Origin: Bin103 sp002238925
GTDB taxonomy: Bacteria > Spirochaetota > Spirochaetia > SZUA-6 > Bin103
Assembly (NCBI GenBank): GCA_965208065.1
Contig: OZ242313.1
Span: 744,001-808,000 of the forward strand
Length of the DNA stretch: 64,000 nucleotides
Direction: 5' to 3'
Shown: piece after piece, positions 1 to 10,450 of the stretch
Layout: each line of letters opens with the position of its first letter
How positions within the stretch are numbered: position 1 is the stretch's first letter
Position numbers and translations under genes: made by a program
Notes under the pieces: generated by a model
The model's input: only the letters and a program-made list of their open reading frames with translations
The model's database searches: none
What the model was told of the DNA's origin: nothing

Positions 1-876
1 GTCGACATCCTGCGCCGCCAGGTGGTCGGGCACCTGGTACACCGACTTCTGACTGTGCAGGTCGATCACGTTGCCTTCCGGCAGGCGCAGCCGTTGCGCC
101 AGCTTGCGCCGTACCGCGGGCTCCACCGGGTTGTCGCACCGGCACACCAGCATGTGCGGCTTGATGCCCATCTGCATCAGCATCTGGGTGCCGTGCTGAG
201 CGGCCTTGCTCTTCTGCTCGTTCAGGTGCGGAGCCTCGATGATCCACGCCAGGTTGATGAAGAACACATTGCGCTCCCCCTCCTGGTAGGCGAGCTCGCT
301 CATCGCCGAGATATAAGGCCGCACCTCCTCGTCTCCGACCGTGCCGCCGATCTCGACCAGGGTGATGTCCGCCGCATTGGCAAGCGACGACTCGCGCACG
401 AAGCGGATTACCTCGCCGGTCACGTGCGGATAGAACTGCACGTCGGAGCCGGAGAACTGGCCGCTGCGCTCCAGCTCGTTCAGGCGCCGGGTCAGCCGCC
501 CGTTGGTGAAGATGTTGTGCTGCGAGAAACTCTTGTCCACGAACCGCTCGTAGGTGCCGATGTCCATGTCGCACTCGGTGCCGTCGTCGAGCACGAACAC
601 TTCGCCGTGGCGGAACGGGCTCAGGGTGCCGGCGTCCTCGTTGAAGTAGCCGTCCATCTTGATCAGGTTGGTGCGATGGCCGCGCTCCTCCAGCAGCGAC
701 GCCAGGCCGGCCGAGAACACCCCCTTGCCGAGGCCGCTGATCACACTGCCGGTGACGATGATGAACTTGGTCTGGCCGAGCTCGTAGCGGGGCGGCAGGA
801 TGGAATATTCCTCGCCCGGGTCGGAGCGGCCGCTCAGGGCGCGCAGGCGGTCGGGGATCCGGTCGGCGTCGTGCAT
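1..876 (-). CDS. pyrG: CTP synthase (divergent), N-terminal synthetase domain, cut by window edge
   Basis: Reads 292 codons from an ATG at 876 to the left edge, so the C-terminal glutaminase domain is not visible. The family makes CTP from UTP, ATP and glutamine. Visible synthetase-domain signatures are TGSVISGLGKG (P-loop-like; usual bacterial form GGVVSSLGKG), KMDGYFNEDAGT, HGEVFVLDDG, YERF, and VEIGGTVGD with the metal-binding Glu. About 36 residues precede the first strand, whereas typical enzymes start almost directly there, so this is an N-terminal extension or an early start call. Its ATG overlaps the stop of the upstream acyltransferase gene (TGATG), which implies translational coupling. 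The motif variants make it an atypical CTP synthase, possibly a paralogue. Confidence 0.88.
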   Translation of the reverse strand, partial: MHDADRIPDRLRALSGRSDPGEEYSILPPRYELGQTKFIIVTGSVISGLGKGVFSAGLASLLEERGHRTNLIKMDGYFNEDAGTLSPFRHGEVFVLDDGTECDMDIGTYERFVDKSFSQHNIFTNGRLTRRLNELERSGQFSGSDVQFYPHVTGEVIRFVRESSLANAADITLVEIGGTVGDEEVRPYISAMSELAYQEGERNVFFINLAWIIEAPHLNEQKSKAAQHGTQMLMQMGIKPHMLVCRCDNPVEPAVRRKLAQRLRLPEGNVIDLHSQKSVYQVPDHLAAQDVD

Positions 877-2105
877 CACGCGGCGTCGGCCTGCAGGATG
901 TGTTTGAGCTTGTTGCCGTAATAGGAAGCGAGGTGGGGGTGGTGGATGAACACCTCGCGGTCGTCGTACTCGAGCGTCATGTAGGACTTGGACGGGATGA
1001 TCGGCACATCGGGGAAATTGTACACCTTTACGGTGCGTGCGAGCAGTTCCTCCAGCGACAGGCGGCGGCCGCCGTCGTACAGCGGGGAGGTGTCCAGCCC
1101 GTGCGCCTCCACCCGCTCCAGGGTGGCGGCAACCCGATCTTCCAGCTCGTCGCGGCTCATCTTGTAGCGATCGTCGAACGAGGCGAACAACAGGGTGCTC
1201 TCGTATACCCGCATCAGCTTGCCCATCTGCTCGTGCATCACCGCGGCCATTTCGCGGGCGCGGCGGTGGCGGCCGGACGGGATGCCCTCCCCGAAACGGA
1301 TCAACACCCGCGAGCGCTGGTCGCGGATGCGGCGCGCGAACGGCATCTTGATAAACGCATAGTAGTGATCGTAGACGTACTTGGCGATCTTGCTCTTGCG
1401 CGAGCGCGCCTGGTATTCGCGGAACACGATGTCCTCCGGGATCCGCTCGTAGGAGATGTTGACCGGCACGTACAGGGCGTCCTCAATGCCCATCTGGCGG
1501 ATCGCGGTGTTCAGGACCAGGAACACGTAGGGCGACAGCTCGGCGAATCTGCCCGAATAGGAGCGGCCGTACTTCGCCTCGCCGGTGTTCCTATCGATCT
1601 CGTACCCCGGGAAGATCATCAGGTGCAGCCCCTCGCCGAGCACGCGCTTGATCTGCGGCAGGTACAGCTTGTTGTACTGATCCTTGGTCAGCACGAACGG
1701 CCGCGTCCGCAGTGCGCGCATGGTCCAGTCGGCAAGCCAGTGGCGGGCGTAGAACGAGCGCCGGTCGCGGATGGTCATGAACGCCCCGCACTTGCGCAGA
1801 AAGGTGTCGATCGGGCCGACGTACAGGTTCTCGCCCGCCTGGATGGCGGTGCGGATGTAGCGCTGCGCGAGGTAGGTCTGCAGCAGCATCCAGTCGTACT
1901 CGCTCTGGTGGTTGGGAATGAAGATCAGCTTGCGCCCGCTGCGGGACAGCTCCTCGACTTGGTCCAGCCCCTCGACCTTCACCTCGCTGAAGCAGTTGCC
2001 GAACAGGACCACCTCCACGGTGTTGGCGGTGTTGACCACGTAGCGGTCGCTGCGCCGGTGGTGCAGGAGGTCCAGTATCTGTTCCTGGGAGAGATTGGGT
2101 CTCAT
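876..2105 (-). CDS. PlsB-like glycerol-3-phosphate/1-acylglycerol-phosphate acyltransferase
   Basis: 409 residues with the four acyltransferase blocks in order. Block I is NHQSEYD with the catalytic H66-x4-D71 pair. Block II is GAFMTIRDRRS (about 107-117). Block III is FPGYEIDRNTG (about 165-175). Block IV is VPVNISYE (about 213-220). This order matches PlsB-type glycerol-3-phosphate acyltransferases, which start phospholipid synthesis at the inner membrane, but the protein is much shorter than E. coli PlsB (about 800 residues). Its stop overlaps the start of the CTP synthase gene; CTP is needed downstream for CDP-diacylglycerol, so the pairing makes metabolic sense. Acyl donor and exact acceptor cannot be told from sequence. 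Confidence 0.82.
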   Translation of the reverse strand: MRPNLSQEQILDLLHHRRSDRYVVNTANTVEVVLFGNCFSEVKVEGLDQVEELSRSGRKLIFIPNHQSEYDWMLLQTYLAQRYIRTAIQAGENLYVGPIDTFLRKCGAFMTIRDRRSFYARHWLADWTMRALRTRPFVLTKDQYNKLYLPQIKRVLGEGLHLMIFPGYEIDRNTGEAKYGRSYSGRFAELSPYVFLVLNTAIRQMGIEDALYVPVNISYERIPEDIVFREYQARSRKSKIAKYVYDHYYAFIKMPFARRIRDQRSRVLIRFGEGIPSGRHRRAREMAAVMHEQMGKLMRVYESTLLFASFDDRYKMSRDELEDRVAATLERVEAHGLDTSPLYDGGRRLSLEELLARTVKVYNFPDVPIIPSKSYMTLEYDDREVFIHHPHLASYYGNKLKHILQADAA

Positions 2106-2177
2106 CAGCGGGGCGTTCGTTTCGACGGCGCCGTCACGGTAGGGTCACGCGGGCCGGCTCTCGGACCAACCGCGATT

Positions 2178-3485
2178 CTACCAGAAACTGGCGACCAGGT
2201 TCTCGAACTGCTCCTGGCGGCCCGAGTTCGTGCGCGGCTCGCCCGCATCCAGCACCCACTGCTCCAGGTCGCGGAAGCCGGCCGCGCCGCTCTCGATCTC
2301 CGCTCCCTTGCCGGCGTCGTAGCTGGCGTAGCGTTCGCGCCGCCACTGGTCCAAGGTGCCGTCGGCGATGATGCGGTCGGCGACAAGCAGGCCGCGGGCG
2401 AACGCGTCGATACTGCCCACGTGGGCGGCGAACATGTCGCGGATGTCGGTCGACTCGCGGCGCAGCTTGGCGTCGAAGTTGAAGCCGCCGGGGGCGATGC
2501 CGCCCTGGCGCAGCACGATCATCATCACCGCGCTGGTTACCGCCGGGTCGAGGTTGAACTGGTCGGTGTCCCAGCCGATCAGTTCGTCGCCGGTGTTGGC
2601 GTCGATCGAGCCGAGCAGCCCGGCGTCGGAGGCAGTCTGCAGTTCGTGCGCGAAGGAGTGGCCGGCCAGGGTGGCGTGGTTGCACTCGACGTTGAGCTTG
2701 AACCGGTCGAGCCCGTAGCCGCGCAGGAAGGCGAGCACGGTGGCGGCGTCGAAGTCGTACTGGTGGGTGGTGGGCTCCTTCGGTTTCGGCTCGATCAGCA
2801 GGGTGCCGTCGAAGCCGATCGCGCGCGCGTAGTCGTCCGCCATGTGCAGAAACCGGGCTAGATGATCCTGCTCCCGCTTCATGTCGGTGTTGAGCAGGGT
2901 GGCGTAGCCCTCGCGCCCGCCCCAGAACACGTAGTTGGCGCCGCCGAGGCGGTGGGTCACCTCCATCGCCTTCTTGACCTGCGCGGCGGCGTAGGCGAAC
3001 ACGTGCGCGTCCGGGTTGGTGGCGGCGCCGTTCATGTAGCGCGGGTTGGCAAACAGGTTGGCGGTGCCCCACAGCAGGCGGATGCCGGTGTCGGCCTGCA
3101 GCTTCTCGGCAAGGTCGACCACCTGGTCCAGGTTGCGGTTCGACTCTGCCAGCGACGCGCCCTCGGGGGCGATGTCGCGGTCGTGGAAGCAGTAGTAGTC
3201 CACGCCTAGCCGGGCGATGAAGTCGAACGCCACGCGCATGCGGCGCCGGGCGTTGTCCACCGAGTCGACCGGATCGTCCCAGGGCCGCACCAGGGTCTGC
3301 TGGCCGAACGGGTCCACGCCGGTGCCGCGGAAGGTGTGCCAGTAGGCGACGGCGAAGCGGAAGTGGTCCGCCATGCGCTTGCCGGCCACGATCCGGTCGG
3401 CATCGTAGTAGCGGTAGCTCAGCGGGTTGCGCGAATCGGGGCCTTCGTAGCGGATCGGCTCGATGCCGGCAAAGTAGTCTTCCAT
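2178..3485 (-). CDS. xylA: Xylose isomerase
   Basis: 435 residues. It interconverts D-xylose and D-xylulose in the cytoplasm using divalent metal. Visible: catalytic His101 in YYCFHDRD, FWGGREGY, metal-ligand region LIEPKPKEPTTHQYDFD, and DANTGDELIGWDTDQF. Length fits the usual 430-440 residue class. I chose the ATG at 3485 because a GGAG lies six bases upstream and the product then begins at the conserved EDYFAGI; an in-frame start 19 codons earlier adds non-conserved sequence. It is divergent from the aldolase gene and 72 bp upstream of the acyltransferase gene. No xylulokinase is adjacent. Confidence 0.95.
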   Translation of the reverse strand: MEDYFAGIEPIRYEGPDSRNPLSYRYYDADRIVAGKRMADHFRFAVAYWHTFRGTGVDPFGQQTLVRPWDDPVDSVDNARRRMRVAFDFIARLGVDYYCFHDRDIAPEGASLAESNRNLDQVVDLAEKLQADTGIRLLWGTANLFANPRYMNGAATNPDAHVFAYAAAQVKKAMEVTHRLGGANYVFWGGREGYATLLNTDMKREQDHLARFLHMADDYARAIGFDGTLLIEPKPKEPTTHQYDFDAATVLAFLRGYGLDRFKLNVECNHATLAGHSFAHELQTASDAGLLGSIDANTGDELIGWDTDQFNLDPAVTSAVMMIVLRQGGIAPGGFNFDAKLRRESTDIRDMFAAHVGSIDAFARGLLVADRIIADGTLDQWRRERYASYDAGKGAEIESGAAGFRDLEQWVLDAGEPRTNSGRQEQFENLVASFW

Positions 3486-3520
3486 GGCGACTCCGGGACG
3501 GTACGGCAACAGGCGCCCGG

Positions 3521-3550
3521 TGGTCAAACCCCGCCCCGCCACGCTACATT
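3521..3550 (+). promoter_or_regulatory. Candidate promoter for fba
   Basis: TGGTCA (3521-3526), an 18-bp spacer and TACATT (3545-3550), each 4/6 to the sigma70 consensus. Transcription would begin near 3557, a few bases before the first ATG of the duplicated leader ORF. Inferred from sequence only. Confidence 0.35.
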
Positions 3551-3559
3551 CACACCGCT

Positions 3560-3625
3560 ATGCCACTAGTGCCAATGCGAATTCTGCTCGATCACGGTGG
3601 CAAGACCAACGCAACCGCAGATTGA
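3560..3625 (+). CDS. 21-codon leader ORF that copies the start of fba
   Basis: ATG at 3560 reads MPLVPMRILLDHGGKTNATA plus a final D, then TGA at 3623-3625. The first 12 residues are identical to the aldolase N-terminus because the DNA is a near-perfect duplicate of the start of fba. The stop lies 11 bp before the real fba ATG, and the fba ribosome-binding site (AAAGGA, 3625-3630) starts on the last base of that stop. There is no clear ribosome-binding site for the leader itself. It could be a leader peptide, a reinitiation element, or simply debris of a small duplication. Confidence 0.4.
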   Translation: MPLVPMRILLDHGGKTNATAD

Positions 3626-3673
3626 AAGGATCCACAATGCCACTAGTGCCAATGCGCATTCTGCTCGATCACG
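3560..3673 (+). repeat. 37-bp direct repeat spanning the fba start
   Basis: Copies at 3560-3596 and 3637-3673 match at 36 of 37 positions (A versus C at the 21st base). The period is 77 bp, not a multiple of three, so the first copy is out of frame with fba. The 40 bp before each copy are not clearly alike, so the duplicated unit is essentially the first 12 codons of fba. Confidence 0.9.
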
Positions 3674-4677
3674 CCGCCGAGAACGATTACGGGCTCGCGG
3701 CGTTCAACGTCAACAACATGGAACAGATCCAGGCCATCATGGCCGCCGCCGCCAAGACCGAGTCGCCGGTCATCATCCAGGCCTCGCGCGGGGCGCGCAG
3801 CTACGCGCAGGAGGCCTATCTGCGCCACCTGATCCTGGCTGCCGCCGAGCTCCACCCGCATATCCCGATCGCCATGCACCAGGACCACGGCAACAGCCCG
3901 GCTACCTGCCGCAGCGCCATCGAACAGGGGTTCACCTCGGTGATGATGGACGGCTCGCTCGGCGAGGACGCCGCCACGCCTGCCGACTACGACTACAACG
4001 TGCGCGTAACGCGCGAGGTGGTGGCCGCGGCGCACGCGAACGGCGTGACCGTGGAGGGCGAGATCGGCGTGCTCGGCTCGCTGGAGACCGGCATGGGCGA
4101 CAAGGAAGACGGCCACGGCGCCGAGGGGGTGCTGTCGCACGACCAGTTGCTGACCGACCCCGACGAGGCGGAGCGGTTCGTGGCCGACACCGGGGTGGAC
4201 GCGCTGGCGGTGGCGATCGGCACCAGCCACGGCGCCTACAAGTTCTCCCACCAGCCGGACGGCGACGTGCTGGCGATGGCCCGCATCGAGGAGATCCACC
4301 GCCGCCTGCCGGGCACCCACCTGGTCATGCACGGCTCGTCGTCGGTGCCGCAGGAGCTGCAGGACCTGTTCAACGCCCACGGCGGCAGCCTCCGCCAGAC
4401 CTGGGGGGTGCCGGTGGAGGAAATCCAGCGCGGCATCCGCCACGGCGTGCGCAAGATCAACGTCGACACCGACAACCGGCTGGCGATGACCGGCGCGGTG
4501 CGCAAGGTGCTGGCCGAGGCGCCCGACGCCTTCGACCCGCGCGACTACCTCAAGGCCGCGCGCGCGGCGATGCAGGACGTATGCGAAGCGCGCATGACCG
4601 CCTTCGGCCAGGCCGGCAACGCCGGCGGCGTCCCCTCCGTAACCCTGCAGCAGATGGCCGCCCGCTACGGCTCATAG
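3637..4677 (+). CDS. fba: Fructose-bisphosphate aldolase, class II
   Basis: 346 residues. Zn-dependent reversible cleavage of fructose-1,6-bisphosphate (or sedoheptulose-1,7-bisphosphate in the Calvin-type subgroup, which the length and motifs resemble). Visible: AAFNVNNMEQ, metal/catalytic HQDHG (His81, His84), EGEIGVLGSLE, a second Zn ligand in GTSHGAYKF, VMHGSSS and KINVDTDNR. The start at 3637 is favoured over the earlier in-frame codon at 3484 and the out-of-frame duplicate ATG at 3560 because it has AAAGGA six bases upstream and gives the normal family N-terminus. It is divergent from xylA, which fits joint use of pentose and hexose carbon. Confidence 0.96.
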   Translation: MPLVPMRILLDHAAENDYGLAAFNVNNMEQIQAIMAAAAKTESPVIIQASRGARSYAQEAYLRHLILAAAELHPHIPIAMHQDHGNSPATCRSAIEQGFTSVMMDGSLGEDAATPADYDYNVRVTREVVAAAHANGVTVEGEIGVLGSLETGMGDKEDGHGAEGVLSHDQLLTDPDEAERFVADTGVDALAVAIGTSHGAYKFSHQPDGDVLAMARIEEIHRRLPGTHLVMHGSSSVPQELQDLFNAHGGSLRQTWGVPVEEIQRGIRHGVRKINVDTDNRLAMTGAVRKVLAEAPDAFDPRDYLKAARAAMQDVCEARMTAFGQAGNAGGVPSVTLQQMAARYGS

Positions 4678-4699
4678 CGGAGGTGCGCGGAGGTGGCCG

Positions 4700-7600
4700 T
4701 CAGGGCAGGTTGAGGGGGATCTGAACGTCGGTCTCGGCAACGCGGTAGGCCCGGTAGGATTGCACGAAGTGAGGCGACTTTGACATGTTCATTTCGAATA
4801 CGGAGGTGCCGTCCGGCTGCACTTCGCTGATCGATACGAGTTTGTCCACGTCCACGGTGTGGCCGTCGGTCCGGCCCCAGCTGATCAGCCAGTTGCCGTT
4901 GTCGAGTTCGCGCACCGAGCCGGCGATGTCGGCAAATCCCTGCCCCGGCGCCGGCTCGACCTTGCGTATGACGCGCGCCTCGGTGCCGGATGAAATGTCG
5001 AATTCCACAACGCGGGTGTACTGAGTTACCTCCTTCCTGGTGCCCAGACAGCCGTCGCCATTGTCGAACAGCAGCACCGATCCGGACTGCGTCACGACGG
5101 CGCTGTGCTGACTGCAGATTTCGTCGTCGTCGCCGTTCTCGTCCTTGACCGCGAGATAGGTAATATCGGAGTCGCCGTCGGGAGCGGTGCCGCCGAGTTG
5201 CCATTCAATGGCGCCGGTACCCGAAGACCGGTCGATCCTGAGGACCTGGTTGCAGCCCTTGAACGAGGCCACGACATCGCCGTCCACCATGTACAACGAA
5301 TTGAGGTGAGCGTAGTCGCCAACCGAACCGCGCAGTTTGCAGTCCGGATCGAGTTTCATGTGCTCCCACGAGTTCCACTCGAATACCGTGGTTCCGGCGA
5401 CCGTCACCTCCCGGATCACGCTGTCCTTCAGTCTCTCGGTCGAGATGACGTCGGTAAACGCGCTGAAGTCGCGGTCGTCAGAGTCGTCGTCGGGGTCGTC
5501 TACGTACGGTTTGTAGACCACGTACAGAAAGGTGCCGTCGTCGGTGATCAGGAAGTCATGCTGATTTCCCGCCGGAGTCGACACCTTGCGGATCTGGGCG
5601 AGGTTCTCGTCGAGCAGTGTGGCGTTGGTGTGCGAATACCAGACCCGCTTTCCGTTGATCGTCATGCCGTTGGTATAGCGGCGGAAATTCTTGCCGCCGC
5701 CCTTCTTGTGGTAGCGCGGCACGCCGTTGTAATCGACAATCGCCTGGTACCGGTTGGATGCCCCTTTCTGCGTTCGGTACAGTTCCGGAGTAATCAGCAG
5801 CAAGCCGCCCGACGCACCCTCGATGTTCTTCAGGACCGTGATATCGGGAAAGTCGGTGGGCAGGCAATGCACCACATACGTTGCAGTCTCGTTGTTGTCG
5901 CTGAGTTCGATGGCGATGTCGTCGTCATGATCCACGTCTATCCGCACACTGCCGGCGCCGATTACCTGGTTGTTGCTTGAGTTGGCGCGCAGCAGCGTGA
6001 GGCTGGCGGTACTGCTCAGCGCGGTCGCCGTAACCGCCAGCGTGTCGGTGCTGGCGCAGAACAGGGCGTAATGGTGGATGCCGGGGTCGAACGCCGGATA
6101 CATGTCGCTCTCCGCGCCTGCCACTGCGAGCGTCTGCAGCTGGTTAGGAACCGGGTCCGATATCGTTCCGGTGGCCTGGTTTGCGGCCGGATCCACGGTT
6201 GCGTTCACGGCGTCCTGCAGAGTAAGGGTGAATGTCTCCTGGTCTTCGTCGTCGGTGTCGTCGGTCACCGGCACCGAGATCGCCGCCTCCGTCACCCCTG
6301 CCGCGAACGTCAGCGTTCCGTTCACCGCGGTGTAGTCGGCGCCGCCGGTGGCGGTCCCATCCGCGCTCGCGTAACCCACCGACACGGTGCGCCCGCTTGC
6401 CCGATCGAGCCGTACCGGAAACTGCATGGCGCCACCGCCGGTGCTTTCGGTCAGGCTCGCGTCCGTGATGCTCGCCGCCGGCGGCGGGTCGTCGTCGGCG
6501 ATGGAGCCGGCCGCCGTCATCGTCGCACCGCCACCCGCGAGTAGCGCATTTTCCGCGTTGCTCAATGTCACCGTGAACTCCTCGACGGGCTCGTCCACGC
6601 TGTCGTCGGTTATCGTCACCGCGATCGTATGCGCCGCCGTGCGATGCGGCGCGAATGTCAGCGTGCCACCTGCCGGTGTGTAGTCCTCCCCGCCTTGGGC
6701 AGTATCACCGGCAACGCCGGTGGCATACTGCACGGTGACCTCGCTGTCGCTCGCCACGCTGATGGTGACCGGGAACGCCATCACGCCCGCTTGCTCGCCC
6801 GCGGCCGCCGCCGCCACGGCCAGCGTCGACGCGTCGTTCTCCACGATCGTCACCGTTATGCCGGGCACGGCGGTCTGGTCGTAGCCGCCGCCGCTCGTCT
6901 GGTGGGTGAGCGTCGCCGGCTCATCGGCCGTCGCGTCCGTGTCGTGGGCGGCCGACACCGTTACCTCCTTCGCCTGCTTCCAACTCTCGGGAGTGAACGT
7001 CAACCGTTCCGGTGCTACCGTCAATTCGCCGGCCCCCGCGCTCTTTTCTATCGTTACCGTCACCGTGCCCGTCGGCCGCGAAGTGAGCGCGAGCTCGTAG
7101 CCGGCGGAACTTCCTTCGAGCACGTTCAGCGCCGCCGGCCGCACCAGCAACCCGCGCGTGTCGTCGTCCAGGATCGTCCCGCCGGCGGCCGCCACCGCCA
7201 GGGGCGCTCCCCGCGGATCGCTCAACCGCATGGTGAACGACTCCACGGCTTCTTCCACCACGTCGTCGAGCAACGGCACGTCGATGTGCTGCGCAGCGTT
7301 GGACGCGGTGGTGAACGTCAGGCGGCCACTTACGGCGTCGTAGTCGGCGGAGGCCGTCGCGGTGTTGTCTTCGGTCGCATATGCCACCGTGAGCGGCTCG
7401 CTGTCTGCGCCGCTCACGCTCACGGTGAAGCGCAGCGTGCCGGCGGACTCCCTCGCACTCCCGCCCGTGATCGCGAATCCGTCCGAGTTCGCGTTTGCGT
7501 CAATGTTCGCGGGTTCCGATTGCGGCGGGCTCTCGGGTGGCGGGGCGTCGTCAGTGGTGCCGGTGGCGCCCGCCGACTCGATGTGCGACATCGAGCACCC

Positions 7601-7708
7601 GGCCAGCGTTAGCGCAACGGCCGCCACGCCCGCACGGAACGCACGGTGCCAACGCCCACGGTCTGCCTGTTTCTGGTACGTAGCGATGATTCCTGAAGTG
7701 AACCACAC
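4700..7708 (-). CDS. Arylsulfotransferase-like lipoprotein with Calx-beta repeats
   Basis: 1002 residues. A basic N-terminus and hydrophobic stretch end in the lipobox LAGC (Cys about 38), so it is probably exported and lipid-anchored. A low-complexity linker is followed by three Calx-beta-type domains (about 83-185, 310-410, 420-518; motifs such as SADYDAVSG, DDD, EDYTPAGGTLTF) and a related sandwich (about 195-295). Next is a cadherin-like sandwich (about 525-615, PAFDPGIHHY). The C-terminal third (about 620-1002) looks like an arylsulfotransferase (ASST) propeller: QHDFLITDDGTFLYVVYKP, EWNSWEHM, DYAHLNSLYMVDGDVVAS, WQLGG, QHSAVV. ASST enzymes move sulfate between phenolic compounds; the active-site His cannot be assigned with certainty. 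It stands alone, about 20 bp past the convergent fba. Confidence 0.75.
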   Translation of the reverse strand: MWFTSGIIATYQKQADRGRWHRAFRAGVAAVALTLAGCSMSHIESAGATGTTDDAPPPESPPQSEPANIDANANSDGFAITGGSARESAGTLRFTVSVSGADSEPLTVAYATEDNTATASADYDAVSGRLTFTTASNAAQHIDVPLLDDVVEEAVESFTMRLSDPRGAPLAVAAAGGTILDDDTRGLLVRPAALNVLEGSSAGYELALTSRPTGTVTVTIEKSAGAGELTVAPERLTFTPESWKQAKEVTVSAAHDTDATADEPATLTHQTSGGGYDQTAVPGITVTIVENDASTLAVAAAAAGEQAGVMAFPVTISVASDSEVTVQYATGVAGDTAQGGEDYTPAGGTLTFAPHRTAAHTIAVTITDDSVDEPVEEFTVTLSNAENALLAGGGATMTAAGSIADDDPPPAASITDASLTESTGGGAMQFPVRLDRASGRTVSVGYASADGTATGGADYTAVNGTLTFAAGVTEAAISVPVTDDTDDEDQETFTLTLQDAVNATVDPAANQATGTISDPVPNQLQTLAVAGAESDMYPAFDPGIHHYALFCASTDTLAVTATALSSTASLTLLRANSSNNQVIGAGSVRIDVDHDDDIAIELSDNNETATYVVHCLPTDFPDITVLKNIEGASGGLLLITPELYRTQKGASNRYQAIVDYNGVPRYHKKGGGKNFRRYTNGMTINGKRVWYSHTNATLLDENLAQIRKVSTPAGNQHDFLITDDGTFLYVVYKPYVDDPDDDSDDRDFSAFTDVISTERLKDSVIREVTVAGTTVFEWNSWEHMKLDPDCKLRGSVGDYAHLNSLYMVDGDVVASFKGCNQVLRIDRSSGTGAIEWQLGGTAPDGDSDITYLAVKDENGDDDEICSQHSAVVTQSGSVLLFDNGDGCLGTRKEVTQYTRVVEFDISSGTEARVIRKVEPAPGQGFADIAGSVRELDNGNWLISWGRTDGHTVDVDKLVSISEVQPDGTSVFEMNMSKSPHFVQSYRAYRVAETDVQIPLNLP

Positions 7709-7852
7709 GGCGAGACCGGCTCATGATACCGCCTGCGCTGGTGTTGCGCCAGCGCGATTGTTCCCCCTGCGCCGCATGACCGCGGCGGGGCGCCTGAATC
7801 AGCGATGTGCCGGACCGCGCAGAAGACACATGGGGTGAATGGCCGCGTTCGC

Positions 7853-9009
7853 CTATGGCGGTGTTACTGGTCCGCGTTGGCGGCGCCCGCGGCGGCGGAG
7901 CTGGCCGCAGGCGGCGGCGACCTCCTGACCCTTTTCCTTGCGTACCGTGACCGGGACGGCGCGGCGGCGCAAGGTGTGTACGAAGGCGTGCACGCGGGCG
8001 GCTGCCGGGCGGCGCAGGCCGGTGAACTCGGGCACCGGGTTGTAGGGAATGACGTTCACCTTGACGGGCGCCGGCGTGGCCGGGGCGCTCCGGTGCAGGA
8101 GGTCAGCGAGGCGCTCGGCGTGGCTGACGGCGTCGTTGATGCCGGCCAGCAGCACGTACTCGAAGGTCACGGTACGACCGGTGCTGCGCGCGTAGGCAGT
8201 GGCGGCGGCGACGATTTCGGCGACCGGCCAGCGCCCGGAGGTAGGCACCAGGCGGTGGCGCAGCTCGTCATCGGCGGCGTGCAGGCTCACCGCCAGGCCA
8301 ACCGGCCGGGCGTCGCGCGCCAGGCGTTCGATGCCGGACACCAGGCCGACCGTGCTCACCGTGATGCGGCGCGCGCCGAAGCCGAAGCCGTCGCGGTCGC
8401 ACAGGACGGCGAGGGCGCGGCTCAGGGCCGGGTAGTTGGCCAGCGGCTCGCCCATGCCCATGAATACCAGGTTGGTGAGCGGGCCGAACTCGCGCTGCAC
8501 GATGGCCGCCTGGTCGAGCATTTCGCCGGCGGTGAGGTTGCGCACCACGCCGCCGATGCCGGAGGCGCAGAAGATGCAGCCCATGGCGCAGCCCACCTGG
8601 CTGCTGACGCAAACGGTATGGCGGGCGCGGCGTACGCGGCGCGGGTCCGCCGGCAGCGGCTCGCGGATCGACACCGCCTCCACCGTGTGGCCGTCGCCGG
8701 CCTGCAACAGCAGCTTGGTGGTGAGACCGTCGCCGGAGCGGGTGCGGCTGCGCTCGGCGAGGCCGTAGGGAGTCAGGTGGCGCTGCAGGCGTTCGCGCAG
8801 CGGCGCGGGGAGCTGCACCATTCCGGCAAAGGTCTCGGTGTGGTGGCGGAACAGGTGCTCGCGGATCTGCCGCGCCCGGTAGGCGGGCTCACCGGCCTCC
8901 GCCAGGTAGGATTCCCACTCGGCAGTGTCGAGATCTGTCGCGGCGCGCCGCGCGGCGGTATCTGCTGCGGCCGCGGAACTGGGAGTGTAGGGAGGCGCCT
9001 TCCCGGCGG

Positions 9010-9013
<4 letters not shown>
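7853..9013 (-). CDS. rlmN: 23S rRNA (adenine2503-C2)/tRNA A37 methyltransferase RlmN
   Basis: 386 residues from a GTG at 9013 that overlaps the lpdA stop (GTGA), so translation is probably coupled. Radical-SAM cluster CxxxCxxC is GCAMGCIFC (C142, C146, C149). The two extra cysteines of the mechanism fit C135 (HTVCVSSQVG) and C369 (AAACGQL). Other signatures are FMGMGEPLANY, STVGLVSGI, AVSLHAADDELR and FEYVLLAGINDA. Starts further upstream only read through lpdA in another frame and lack conserved sequence. It sits at the end of aceF-lpdA-rlmN. Confidence 0.93.
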
Positions 9014-10446
<1,433 letters not shown>

Positions 10447-10450
10447 CGGC

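Noticed and set aside
2124..2135. 12-bp palindrome GACGGCGCCGTC before the acyltransferase start
   Set aside because: GC-only palindromes of this size are common in such DNA; no supporting promoter or repeat.
900..2861. 653-codon open frame on the plus strand
   Set aside because: Antisense to the acyltransferase and xylA genes; no recognisable domain.
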